Source: Nymphaea colorata
Taxonomy: Eukaryota > Streptophyta > Magnoliopsida > Nymphaeales > Nymphaeaceae
Length of the DNA stretch: 31,997 bases
NCBI RefSeq assembly: GCF_008831285.2
Contig: NW_022204716.1
Location: 1 to 31,997, forward strand
Direction: 5' to 3'
Shown here piece after piece: positions 10,745 through 20,499 of this stretch (its first letter is position 1; the number at the start of each line of letters is the position of its first letter). Made by a program: the position numbers and the translations under genes. Under the pieces are notes generated by a model. The model did no database searches. It was given only the letters and a program-made list of their open reading frames with translations, and was not told the origin of the DNA.

Positions 10745-12817
10745 ATGAAGTCATAGACCAAGTTTGACGTTTTGAACACTTTTGAATGCAGGTGGAATGA
10801 GTTCCAGCTCAATATCGACTTAGTCTCTCCCTCAGAAGTCCATTTAACGATCATTAGCATGGAAAATCTCAATTTTTACGAAGCAAAAATTACTGATGAT
10901 GATATCGAAGGGGAAGAAAACTACAAGGGAGGCATTCATAAGGCAGCTGATATCTACAATTATGTCTCAAAAAATCCCCAAAATATAGTAATTGACGAGA
11001 ATGGCTTGTTAACTTTATGCGGGAAAAACAATAGTAACAGATAGTCGATAAAGATCAAAGTAGAGCTTCAATAAAGGTACAGATTCTAAGTCTTGTGGCA
11101 CAACTTTACTCAAATGAAGAAAGCTTTCGGAAAATAACTCAATCGAAACTTCGAGAGAGATTAGAAGCGAGATAGGCAAATCCACGAGGAAATATAAGCC
11201 CTAAGAAAATACGATGAGTCAATAAGCAAAAGGTACGATCAATTGGACACAAAGCTCGCCAAATTGGGCACTTTAGTCGAAGCATCGAATGCCGAATCAA
11301 GATTAATCCTCTAGGGATTATAAAAAAGGCAAACGAATATAAAATAACTGATCCAGAATAACGAGCATTGTTCAATTTAGATGCTGAGTGGAACCCAGAG
11401 CAGACTCTAATAAATGAAAAAAACGGTCTAAGCCGCAAAGGCTGAGCTCAACACTAAAATTAGGAAAATTAATGACACCATTGTAAACACCTAATCTCGG
11501 ATCAGCGAAGTTAAACACCTTTATTAAAAAGGCCATTAGAACATAGATGACAGGATCGAAACTGAAATCAAGGGAGAGCTCAAGCAATTCTCCGACAGTC
11601 TCAAAGATGAAATATCGCGATTATAGCAAAAGATTCGTGCGCTGTAAATGAGAAGTGAAGGGGATAAGGATGTATCGATCAGCATTAATAGCGCATCAAA
11701 AAATTACGATAACTTGAGATCTCTCTTCGAAAAAATGCAGAAATAGACCAAATAAGTTCGTGAGGGACTCAATACCACAGCCAAGCTGCTAAGGGATCAT
11801 ATCAACGAAGAAGGATCAACCAAATAAACCTCCAAAAGCTAGACAACAACCGACAACGGAAATACATTGTCCCTAATCGAAGTTGGAAAGGAAAATAGGG
11901 AGTCAATAAATGTAATCAATGTAAAAAAGGATATCGTAGAAATAAATGTGCAGCAAATCAGCTAAGAGGTAAGGACTAGCAGTATCTTCTCCAGATTTGA
12001 CTTTATTGAGAAGGAAATAGGCTCAATCAGTGCCAAAGTGCAAGGGCTTGTTGCTTCTTCGGCAGAAAGTAGCGGATTATTGCCCAGAATCACCTTCCTT
12101 GAATAGTCAGAAAAAGCAGTAAAGAGCACTCTGGGGGCGTTAGTCAACGGATTCAATAATCATTTCCATCCAAGCAAATATCCAAACAGCCAGCTAAGCT
12201 TCCCATTCCTATAGCGTATAGGCAGTACTCTGGGTGAAGCAATACATGAAATTACAGCATAAAAGATCAGCGAAAGTAGAACTAAGAGCGAAGATTAGTC
12301 TTAAATTGCCTTCAATACCGAACTGTTGAACGCCAAGGCCAACATGGAAGAACTTGATAGCATCGCCAATACCCTGCGCCTTAACCTCGGACGCGTCAGA
12401 TAGCAAATATCCCAACTCTAATCAGCAAATTCCTACTATAGGTCCTCCAACCGCGGAGCAGGGTCTTCATTGCCCGGCCTGAAGGAGATCGGATCAAGTC
12501 TCTTCAGCGCGATTTCAAAAACAGTTCCGCTGATCGGTGTCATCAAAGAGACCAGTCTAGCTCTTGCCGAATCAGCAGAAAAGTTCGAAAATTCCCCCAT
12601 ACGCAAAGTGATTAGAAGTATCTCCACCGACAAAAGCTCACCTTCAGATGAAACCAGACGCAGGTAGACCTCATATGAACCCGGAAGGAGAAATTCCACG
12701 CAAACTTCATAATTCTACAGGACATAAAATCGCAGACATTCAATAAATGTGAGAAAAGAAGAAGAACCCGTCTACATTGAATACTAACAATTTGGACTGC
12801 CTGGCTTCTTCCATTGA
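10745..12817 (+). CDS. Coiled-coil protein with N-terminal globular head (690 aa)
   Basis: The frame is open from the ATG at 10745 to a TGA at 12815, with many TAA/TAG Gln codons and no intron. Residues 1 to about 115 look like a compact head (motifs VHLTIISMENLNFYEAK and ADIYNYV). Residues from about 120 to 430 are coiled coil. The last ~270 residues match the C-terminus of the giant gene (TFLEQSEKAVKSTLG, NGFNNHFHP, KYPNSQLS, KFENSPIRKVI). A small head followed by a long coiled coil is also the layout of XRCC4/SAS-6-type proteins, but I cannot show homology. This is probably a short paralogue, without the tandem array, of the giant protein, made by the segmental duplication. It converges on the gene ending at 12878. 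Confidence 0.88.
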
Positions 12818-12877
12818 TCCAAATACATTAGGCTTAAAATGCAAATTTATCTAAACATAACACACATATAATATAAA

Positions 12878-13816
12878 TCAGTTGTCTTTGTCTTTCTAGC
12901 CTTGCCTGGGGCCCAAGTCATCGATGCCTATCCTCTGTGAGTGATACAAAGGACTCCACTCTGCCATTCGGTTGCTGCTGCCTGCTTCCGTGCTCTCGTT
13001 GAGTCGGCCGCTAAGCAGGCCAAGCCTCAGCTTTGCCCCGTCCCAGAAGCCGCCCTGCTCCAGCTTCTGCCTCCGCACCTCCAGCGCATCCTTGAAGATA
13101 ACACTCGGATACTGGTTTCCCTTCCTGTGGCTCTTCGGCTGGCTGAGGGGTACGGGACTCGGCTTCCCCCTTTAGGTCTGTCCCTCCAGTCCCCCTGCAT
13201 TCACTATTGGCCCTTCGGTGGGTTTCGGGGGTTCGCTTTGCTCTTCGACGCAGTGCGCGGTGACGGCGTTGACTCTGAGGGGACTCCTTTTGAGGGAGTG
13301 CAGTTTGGTGTAGTGCTCCTTTTTGGGGAGGAAGAGTTCCCTGATTTCGTGGTCGGGCAGGTGGCGGGCGCTGAGTCCTCCCAGCAGCTCGCGGACCTCC
13401 GTCTTCTTCCCCGCCTGTTTCCTCAGGTAGCCTTCGATCTCCGACCGACTGATGCGGTTCCTGACGCCGATCAGCTGCAGGGCGAACCCGTTTTTGCGGG
13501 CAGACTTGTCTGCGAGTCTGGGCTCGAAGACGTGCTTGCGGCCCAGGAGCGGCCTCTTGCCTGGCTGCTGATTGGCCTACCGGTGCCGCGAGTCCTCGGT
13601 CTTGGTCTTCGGCTGCAGCTCCTTGGACAGGTACAGTTGGTTGGCCCTTCGTTTGGTTTCGTATTCGGAGAGCGAAGCGTAGTGTCTGCTGTGCGGTTTC
13701 TCCCTTTCGACGGTTCCGCATTTGAGGAGCGCTTTGATGACTTTGGAGTGCTCAGCCTGCTCGCGGTAAAAGGTGAACAAACCCTTCGAGTGGTGCTGCG
13801 TAAAGCCGCTCTCCAT
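12878..13816 (-). CDS. Uncharacterised basic protein, copy 2 (312 aa)
   Basis: Reads from the ATG at 13816 to a TGA at 12880-12878 (939 bases, 313 codons). It is nearly identical to the 317-aa copy at 8502-9455 but lacks its five-residue internal duplication. It is Arg/Lys-rich, with low-complexity Pro/Gln stretches in the second half and a conserved C-terminus ending GPRQGQKDKDN. No family is recognised. Three in-frame TAG/TAA codons are read as Gln. An ordinary reading of the code would cut it into several pieces. It converges with the coiled-coil gene, with 60 bases between the stops. Confidence 0.8.
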
Positions 13817-13848
13817 ACAAATAAACTATAAAATTAGCTCTTCGATCA

Positions 13849-13866
13849 GTACACGGAAATAAACTC
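13849..13866 (-). promoter_or_regulatory. Conserved upstream motif of the 312-aa gene
   Basis: Exact second occurrence of GTACACGGAAATAAACTC, again 33 bases upstream of the ATG, in flank that otherwise differs from copy 1. The rest of 13867-14122 holds nothing I recognise. Confidence 0.45.
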
Positions 13867-14112
13867 GCTGCTGGCCTGTAGGATAATACTAAATGGCTGT
13901 GGCCAGCATATGGGGAGTCTTTAGTATTTATACATATGGATCATTTTACGGGTGGTCGCATGGTTGGTGATATAGGGCCTACATCAAACACTCCATTTAA
14001 AATAAAAAATAAAGAAAGCTATCTACCATCTTTCCCATACATTACCATGAATGAGTCTTATCCCCTCTTCCCTTCTAAGTTCTAACTGCTTGTTCGTTCC
14101 TTTCCGAGATAT

Positions 14113-14118
14113 AAAAAA
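14113..14118 (-). terminator. Pol III T-run after 5S copy 2
   Basis: Six T on the minus strand directly after CCCTC at the 5S 3' end. Confidence 0.75.
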
Positions 14119-14122
14119 GAGG

Positions 14123-14240
14123 GCTGTCGTCACATGGACTTCCCAAGCGGTCCCCCACCTTAGTACTAACCATGCCTGAAGCCGCTTAACTTCGGAGTTC
14201 GGATGGGATCCGGTGCTTTCGGCTTAGTTTGGACGACAGC
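14123..14240 (-). rRNA. 5S ribosomal RNA, copy 2
   Basis: Same 118-base sequence as copy 1, on the minus strand, with the same helix I ends and internal promoter-like blocks. It sits at the end of the duplicated cassette. Confidence 0.96.
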
Positions 14241-14283
14241 AAACATCAACACTAAAGTTAAAGGATGTGCTGTTCCCCCCACC
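14241..14283 (-). promoter_or_regulatory. Conserved 5' flank of 5S copy 2
   Basis: Matches the flank of copy 1 in three blocks (G-run, ACATCCTT, GTTGATGTTT), with changed sequence between them. This is the pattern expected of a spaced external promoter. Confidence 0.5.
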
Positions 14284-14699
14284 TTTTTTTATCATATGTC
14301 GATTATTCTCCGCATCATATCCGTCTATCCATATAGAGCCAATATATGTGATAAGTAAAATTGTTCTAAGCCGATTCGCCATATTTCTTCATAAACTAAG
14401 CTCTTTCTTTGCCTTTTCTATGTTTTCCTAGTCTTTTACTTAATCCTGAAGTATCAATAAAGAAAGCATTAAAAGTAGAATTTTCTCTCAAAACACAATC
14501 AAAAGAGCTGTAAGGCATATAAGTGGTTTGGGATACCAAGCAATTTCAATCAGATTCAAGTATTAAAAGTTGTTCAAGACTAATGCTGGTATGCTTCAAC
14601 TTTAGTGCATATGTATCCAATTCCAAAAAATCTAAAAAATGGTCCATACAAAGTCTTGAGCTGGTTTGATTAGTTGGTATTGTGGATATAAAAAAGAGG
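14284..14699. other. Intergenic region between 5S copies
   Basis: 416 AT-rich bases with no supported gene, tRNA or repeat. It separates the second and third 5S genes. Confidence 0.6.
14690..14695 (-). terminator. Pol III T-run after 5S copy 3
   Basis: Six T on the minus strand just past the 5S 3' end, after CCCTC. Confidence 0.75.
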
Positions 14700-14817
14700 G
14701 CTGTCGTCACATGGACTTCCCAAGCGGTCCCCCACCTTAGTACTAACCATGCCTGAAGCCGCTTAACTTCGGAGTTCGGATGGGATCCGGTGCTTTCGGC
14801 TTAGTTTGGACGACAGC
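14700..14817 (-). rRNA. 5S ribosomal RNA, copy 3
   Basis: Third copy of the same 118-base RNA on the minus strand. It has no coiled-coil/basic gene pair beside it, and its 5' flank keeps only a C/G-rich run (CTCCCCCC on the plus strand). It may be a single-gene insertion or the remnant of a third cassette. Confidence 0.95.
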
Positions 14818-14977
14818 AACTCTCCTCCCCCCTTTCCCCTCTTACATACAATCCCCCACCCACATTTTAGTCTTGATTGTCCTCCCCTCTTGCTTTGCAA
14901 GCAATACATTACAAAAAGTATAGGATGGCTATTGGATTAACTATCGGACTGATGATGAATAATGACGATACATGTTA

Positions 14978-15920
14978 TCAAATGGGCTGATAGTAGATGA
15001 TTTCATCCTCCATGATGCTGAGCTCTTCATTAGTGATGGTCCTTGTCTGCAGTTTCTGCCCATACTTCATGAGAACTTCATAACCAAACAACTACTTTTC
15101 TGGTATCCCTGCTACAGTTGCTGGATCTTCATGATGAAGTCAGGGTGGGTCCTGAACTGCATGATAGCCGCATCGTAGACTGCAGAAGCTGGCTCGTACT
15201 CGGTTCCCAGTCCCTCTTCGCGGAGGAGCTATTCGTTCACCGATTCTGGATTGCCCAGGTTCCTAAACAGCTGGGGGTTGCGTTGAAGCTCCTCCTCAGT
15301 GTGCTCCACCATCAGCTTGAAGACGCGCACCTGATGCATGTAGGTTGCTGAATCATGAAAGAATTTTACCCTTCGTTACTCGGTTCTGCAACTCGTAGAA
15401 TTTTTCTTTGGTGAAACCGGCAGGGACCTTGACATCCAGGTGGGGGAGCTTGCCGGCGACGCTGGCCTTGTAGTCCTGCACATGCTGCTCCAGCAGTTGG
15501 GTGATTTCGGGCTACTTCGCCAATTTCTCCAAGGTGAAGGTGAGGGTTTCAACTGGATCTCTCCAAGCGTACCTGTGGTGTTATTCTGGGCGCAAACTTC
15601 AGCATAGATCCTCTCTGACTCTTGTTCGTACTTGATGGGGCACTCAGGTCCGTTGATGAGTTGTTCGATGGCTTCCTGGGCGATGTTATTTCTTGTCTGT
15701 TGTTTGAGGTTGGCGACGAAGGTGGCGACCTGTTTGCAGACCAGGTAGAGCTCCTTCCTTATCACCTTCAGGATGTGAACCGCCTCTGCCTTCGAGAGCG
15801 TCTTCATCGATTGCTCACTTATAACGTTCTTGACGAATAGACCGGCGAAGACTGGATTAGTTGAAGAGTACGTAGTCCGAATGCTCCGACGCCAATTAGG
15901 GCGGCCTTCTTGATATCCAT
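14978..15920 (-). CDS. Uncharacterised membrane-anchored protein, 4 tiny introns (286 aa)
   Basis: The ATG at 15920 opens a frame that needs four introns to stay intact: 15871-15852 (20 nt, GTACTCTTCAACTAATCCAG), 15572-15553 (20), 15369-15348 (22) and 15095-15076 (20). Each begins GTA and ends AG. After splicing the frame is continuous to a TGA at 14980-14978. Residues 4-22 form a hydrophobic signal-anchor (AALIGVGAFGLLFAGLFV). The rest is helical and polar, with a repeated pattern of Leu-rich helices and no recognised domain. Removing the introns gives smooth sequence at every junction (for example GYQKILMKYGQ), so I prefer splicing to frameshifts. Function is unknown; the anchor suggests a location in the endomembrane or surface membrane. 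Confidence 0.8.
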
Positions 15921-16124
15921 GTGCGAGTATATATAATTATGATAAAACAACAAAGTAATTCTTAATATTTCATTAAGATGCCACGACCCCTCATTAACTA
16001 GTTTATTCCGAACTAGCAATCCCACCCCTCAGTCACGATTACCTCCTCTTCTCCCCTAGTCTAGATCAAATCTAGCCAATAACGATCCATTTTTTTTCTT
16101 TTTCTGAATATTTCTATGAGATTA

Positions 16125-16617
16125 TCAGTATGACATGATAGACTGATCATTTATATGCCTTTTTGCATGCTTCTTCATAGGTGAGTGCGCTGTGTTGTTC
16201 GGGTTCATACTCTTCTTGGTTCCCTGGGTATCGATCATCCATCTAAATGATATGTGGGTTACTTGGCGGCGTTGGAGAAGGTGGAGACCTTGACCCCGCT
16301 GATCTTGCCCTCGTTGAGTTCCTGTTCTTTGATCTTGTTGGGTGGACGTAGGTGTCCTTGGTGGTGGAGGTGTACTTGACCTCGTTGGGCAGCTCGATCC
16401 CCTTGTAGTAGTTGCCCTTGTTGCAGTTCTCAGTGATCTTGCCGTAGGTCTTGGCGTAGAGGTTTTCGGATTTGACGGCTGGGATGTAGCCGACGTACCC
16501 TGGTACGTGGGAGTCTATGGAGCCCCCTTGGCCCTACTGGTGCTCTGCGGACTCGTTGGCGGGGATGTAGCCCATGTAGCCGACTATTGGTGCCTTCTTA
16601 GCCTTCACGTCGATCAT
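16125..16617 (-). CDS. FAM166/CIMIP2-like ciliary protein
   Basis: The ATG at 16617 starts a short protein with two GY-(M/V)-GYIPA motifs (VGYMGYIPANES and PGYVGYIPAVKSENLYAKTYG). These resemble the repeats of FAM166/CIMIP2 proteins, which line the inside of ciliary doublet microtubules. The frame is clear to KDTYVHP. It then shifts by one base at a CCC run (about 16340), after which NKIKEQELNEGKISGV continues with the favoured codons. I read this as one lost C. A 20-nt intron (16262-16243, GTA...TAG) follows, then a TGA at 16127-16125. The alternative without this intron ends ACKKAYK at 16147 in another frame, so the last ~40 residues are uncertain. Family assignment is by motif only. Confidence 0.6.
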
Positions 16618-16798
16618 CTTCCACACGATAAGTTATAAATATTGTTACAACCATAGAAATAAAATTATCCAACAAAACTTACCAGCCAAGTACTCCCCCA
16701 TCCATCCACAGCCGAGAGTATGGCGTTGCGGATCCAGACCAAATGCTTGAGTTCATAAAGTTTAAGCTTATAATATTTAATAGAAGCAGACAATAACG

Positions 16799-17828
16799 AT
16801 GGATTTAGATTTCATCTTGTTCAACCCTCCGAAGGCAAAGTACTCCCTGGTGGACTTCTGGGGCGAGACCATATTTATCCCGAGAATGCGAAAACGTTAA
16901 AAAAACTAGCATAGCCTCGCCTCATTCCTAAATTGCTACAAGGCATCGACCACAAACGAAGTGCACCTCACCATCGACGCCGCCCTCCTCGAGGCCAAGG
17001 GCACTCTCGAGCTTGATACCTAATCCATGACCGAAGCCACCTCAACTGTAGAAGAGGAGGAAATTGAAAAATATATCCCCTGCCTCTTCCTCAACTCCAT
17101 GGTCGGCAGCAAGTACCTCATCTTCTACCTACACGCCTCAGGCGAGGACATCAAACTTAGCTATAAGATGCTCGACCTCCTCCGCAACCTCTACCAGGTA
17201 ACTCCTTATGGATCCAGATCAACGTCATCGCTATGGAGTACAGCGGCTATAGCATATACAAGGGAGCACCAGTTCATAGACGGTGAAGTAGGACAGCGCG
17301 TACGTCTACAACTACCTGGTGAACCGTTTGGGCTTCAAGCAGCAGAACATAATCGTGATGGGTCGTTCGATCGGTACGGGCGTGGCTCTGGAGTTGATGA
17401 AGAAGGTGAACCCGGGTGCGCTGGTGCTGATCAGTCCCTTCGCCAGCATCAAGTCCCTGGCGAGGGAGTTCGTGGGGTTCTTGGGGCACCTGCTGGCCAA
17501 GTAAAGCTATGATAACAAGGTCAACATCCAGGCCGTCACCTGCCCCACCTTCTTCCTACACGGACGCAGGGACGATGTCATCTCCGTCGACAACTCCGCA
17601 GAACTTGCAAGTACAACATCCTCCACTCAGGACTGTGCATAGCTAAGAAGCAGTGGTGACTCCTCCCTAGATGACTCACTCCCAATTCGATTTCTACTCT
17701 GACCTGGCTGACCCATTGCGGGAGTTCCTAATGCACAACCATTTCAATTTCTACTAGCCGAACCAGCAGGGTCCAATCCTGCCCGACAGTTACTTCCAGT
17801 TCCCCGAAGGCATCAAGCTGCCCTCTGA
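16799..17828 (+). CDS. ABHD17-like alpha/beta hydrolase
   Basis: Starts MDLDFILFNPPKAKYS, typical of the ABHD17/FAM108 serine hydrolases that remove palmitate from membrane proteins. The catalytic triad is visible: Ser in VMGRSIGTG (about 17365), Asp in HGRRDDVI (about 17570) and His in MTHSQFDFY (about 17677). Two 20-nt introns lie at 17198-17217 and 17611-17630. Even so, one base seems missing at CC 17269-17270 (giving the family-like PSSQTVKQDSAYVY), at GG 17655-17656 and at CCC 17821-17823. The last would place the stop at TGA 17826-17828, about 330 aa in total. For the first site, a 20-nt GTT...TAG intron (17272-17291) is an alternative but would delete a conserved stretch. The N-terminal Cys cluster of animal members is absent. 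The next gene starts 39 bases downstream. Confidence 0.78.
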
Positions 17829-17866
17829 TCATAATACCCTGCTTCTTATAACTTAATCCAACGGAC

Positions 17867-18235
17867 ATGGGCGGCAACGAATCCAGCGAGGCCAGAGTAG
17901 ACCCCAACTTCAAAATGCACAAGTACCTCAACCAGGGCCTCAACCAGAAACAGGTCCTCATGGTGCGGGAGATCTTCGAGTCCTACGAACCCCAGGAGGG
18001 ATTGATTAGCACCGATCGATACAGGGAGAGCCTGCTGCGGGCGCAGACCAACGGCGAAGTCATCCAGAGGCTGGGCGATAAGGACACCCTCACCTTCGAC
18101 GATTTCTTCGCGGTGGAGAAGGAGGTGATCGTGGCCCATCTCGCCAAGTTCCCAGGCGCAGAGGTCGACTCCACCCAGGTCCCGCCCCCCTCCAACTTCT
18201 TCTGCCCCTACGCGCAGGAGGTGGTCAGGAACTGA
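17867..18235 (+). CDS. Myristoylated EF-hand-like protein (122 aa)
   Basis: Uninterrupted frame from the ATG at 17867 to a TGA at 18233. The N-terminus MGGNESSE fits the N-myristoylation pattern (Gly2, Ser6). Two helix-loop-helix units resemble an EF-hand pair: KQVLMVREIFESY with a loop containing EPQEGLIS, and VIQRLGDKDTLTFDDFFAVE. Both loops lack the full set of calcium ligands, so it probably binds calcium weakly or not at all. A membrane-attached regulatory or scaffold role is inferred. Codon use is GC-rich like its neighbours. It lies between two same-strand genes. Confidence 0.75.
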   Translation: MGGNESSEARVDPNFKMHKYLNQGLNQKQVLMVREIFESYEPQEGLISTDRYRESLLRAQTNGEVIQRLGDKDTLTFDDFFAVEKEVIVAHLAKFPGAEVDSTQVPPPSNFFCPYAQEVVRN

Positions 18236-18382
18236 CGGCCAGCTTGATAATTTCCTGATTGATTCCCACGGCTTCCCTGGGGTTGGATGGCAATGCGCCT
18301 ATCAAATTAATGAAAAGGCATGGGTGGGTTATAGGCATGGGGTTAATTCAAATTGCGTGAATGCGCTTCGCAATTTATAAGA

Positions 18383-18751
18383 ATGGAGATCACGAAGGAA
18401 GTGAAGAACCTGCTCGAACTGGTCAACAGCCGCGTGGTGCAGACTCCCCCCGCCCCCCAGACCAAACTCTCCCTCCCCTCCAAGGACCTCTCCCTCGGAG
18501 AACTCGCAGAACTCCTCGCCGTCCTCGCCCGCGAGTACAACACCACCCTCCCCGTACTCATCAGGAGATTGGACCGCGTCTCCGGCGACGTGCGCGCCCT
18601 CGATAAGATCTACAGCCAGAAGGACGACAAGGCCGAGTGGACCCAGGAGGAGGATGCGCTGCTGGCCAAAAACCCCGGACTGCTGGCCCGCTGGAAGGGA
18701 GAGGAGTCGGTGGATCTCAGGAAGCGCTACCTGGCGTCCAGGGGCAAATGA
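18383..18751 (+). CDS. Small protein with C-terminal Myb-like segment (122 aa)
   Basis: The ATG at 18383 follows AATTTATAAGA. The frame is open to a TGA at 18749. The C-terminal third has WTQEEDALLAKNPGLLARWK followed by a basic RKRYLASRGK end, a Myb/SANT-like or Rap1-type helical pattern. The N-terminal part is Leu-rich and helical (ELAELLAVLAREYNTTLPVL), with a short Pro-rich linker. DNA or chromatin binding is a guess from the WT-EED signature. A longer upstream reading exists but would need a TTG start. No intron is needed. Confidence 0.72.
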   Translation: MEITKEVKNLLELVNSRVVQTPPAPQTKLSLPSKDLSLGELAELLAVLAREYNTTLPVLIRRLDRVSGDVRALDKIYSQKDDKAEWTQEEDALLAKNPGLLARWKGEESVDLRKRYLASRGK

Positions 18752-18891
18752 TCACCTTTTGCATGTCATCTTCATATCCATCATCATCCCTCCATATCAT
18801 CCACCATACACACACACATCACAGCTATTTACCCATTAGTATATGCGCGTGGTCCTGCCCTTTTGATAATGAAATGGGAGCGGATATGCTA

Positions 18892-19353
18892 TCACTTCTT
18901 GTAGCAGGCGTAGATGGTGCCCTCGCGGGTGAAGCCTAGTTTTTGGTAGAACTAGACGTTTTTCTACTCGCAGAAGAGAGTGATCTTGTCGCAGCCCTAC
19001 CGCCATCCCTCGCACTTCAGGATCTCGATTATGCACTTCCCCAGGCCCTTCCCCCGCACTGACTTACTGGTCACTATGTTTTCGATCTTGCCCGAGATGG
19101 AGTTAGACCCCACGCAGATCAATACGGTTCCGAAGGCGATCACCCTCTGGTTGCTCAGGTCGATCCCCACGATGTTGATGTGTTTTTGGTTGGAGTTGCT
19201 CATGCGGTGGAGGTGCGCCTTGAAGTCTTACTCTGAGGGCTTGGGGGCGGAGGTTAATTAGCCCAAAGTGTCGAAGAGGTTGTGGTGGTAGTCCTCAGGG
19301 GAAAGGTATCGGAAGTGGTAGCCTTTGTATTGCTTATTGATCTCCTCAAGCAT
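18892..19353 (-). CDS. GNA1: Glucosamine-6-phosphate N-acetyltransferase (153 aa)
   Basis: The ATG at 19353 opens an unbroken frame to a TGA at 18894-18892 (154 codons), close to the usual GNA1 length. GNAT-fold hallmarks are visible: the acetyl-CoA loop motif VRGKGLGK, the preceding strand GKIENIVTS, and the C-terminal FYQKLGFTREGTIYACYKK typical of GNA1-like enzymes. The enzyme makes N-acetylglucosamine-6-phosphate from glucosamine-6-phosphate and acetyl-CoA, a step toward UDP-GlcNAc. Six in-frame TAG/TAA codons read as Gln, several in conserved stretches (NVQFYQK), which supports the code. The ALG13-like gene about 1.1 kb away uses UDP-GlcNAc, probably by coincidence. Confidence 0.86.
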
Positions 19354-19474
19354 ACCCAAATTATTTATTATCGGCAAAAGACTCAATCAAATGCCACTTA
19401 AGCACAAACCCAAAACAACATAACCGCCATTAGAATGATACTCCTTTGGCAAAAAATGATGGAGTAAAAGAATA

Positions 19475-20329
19475 TCAACTCCAGACGAAGATCGTCAGGT
19501 AGGTTATGACAGTCCTGAAGACTTCCAGAGTTATGCCTCCAGTGATCCAGTTGGCGAAGTTGGGGTATTGGTCGGTGGTGAAATCGTCCTTATTGATAAG
19601 GAATAGGACTGCGAAGGGGAATACCACAAGGACAAGCTATATGCGTTTGAAGATCTCCTGTCTGAGGAAGGAGATCTTGGTATCTCTTTCGAATTTGGTG
19701 CAGGGGTTGAACAGCGTCTTCATCTTGCTCATGATCTTCCTGAAGCCAAAGTGCCTCCTCATCACTCGCTCATCCTCGATATCCGCCCAGTCGCTCTCGT
19801 TGAAGATCTTCTGGAAGTATACGCTTTCCTTGTCCGACCTGGTGATCAGCATTTTGATCATGATGATGAGGTAGAGCAGCATGGCGGCCACTTCTAGGGA
19901 GAGGAAGAGGATGAGATAGATGCGCTTCTTCTCGAGGGCCAGGAAGACCAGCAGGTTGATGAAGCAGAGGCGCATGGCTATGTTCATGAACATGTTGAAC
20001 CAGTACAGTTTCCGCTGCACTGGCTTGTCCAGGTTGAACACCTTGTCGTTGAGGGTCTTCTCCTTCATCTACGCCCCCGAATCGTTCCAGTGCCTCAACC
20101 GAAACGATTCCCTTGCCACCTATCGAGTCTGGATGAGACTGGCCTCCTCGTTGCTGCTCTACCATTATAGCTCCTCGCTGGCCACCGATGCGTGCATGTT
20201 CTACTGGTTGGGCGGCACGTATCTTTCCCTGGAGGGACGAGGCTATTCGACGTTGAGGAGGCTTTTGGTGCTCCGCCGCAGCTTGGTGGGTCGGCGCAAC
20301 AGCAGGGACTCCCGGAGATCGCTGCTCAT
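19475..20329 (-). CDS. Four-pass membrane protein, unknown family (284 aa)
   Basis: Continuous frame from the ATG at 20329 to a TGA at 19477-19475, 285 codons, with no intron. Residues 1 to about 95 are polar and Arg/Ser/Gln-rich, probably cytosolic. Four hydrophobic segments follow: around MFMNIAMRLCFINLLVFLAL, LILFLSLEVAAMLLYLIIMI, LVLVVFPFAVLFLI and ITLEVFRTVITYLTIFVW. A long charged loop (SDKESVYFQKIFNESDW to KFERDTKISFLRQE) lies between segments 2 and 3. No transporter or channel signature is recognised. It lies divergently from the ALG13-like gene, with about 170 bases between the starts, which presumably hold both promoters. Confidence 0.82.
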
Positions 20330-20499
20330 GGCTTAATATTATTATTAATCCTATCTATCTGTTAGACTATTGCGAAGTCGCATTAGGAGCTCATGCGGGG
20401 ATACAACTGCGCCTGCCGAGAGAAACAAGAAGGGTATATTTATGCTAACGATCACAGTGAGATGGGATTGGCTTTTACTTGATATGCCTGTTGTAATAT

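Larger units (their letters stand above)
12855..13866. repeat. Segmental duplication, copy 2 core
   Basis: Second copy of the block described at 8480-9505, about 4.37 kb away in direct orientation. Similarity is highest over the minus-strand gene and drops in the flanks. The 5S gene downstream of it (14123-14240) lies at a spacing similar to that in copy 1. Confidence 0.9.
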
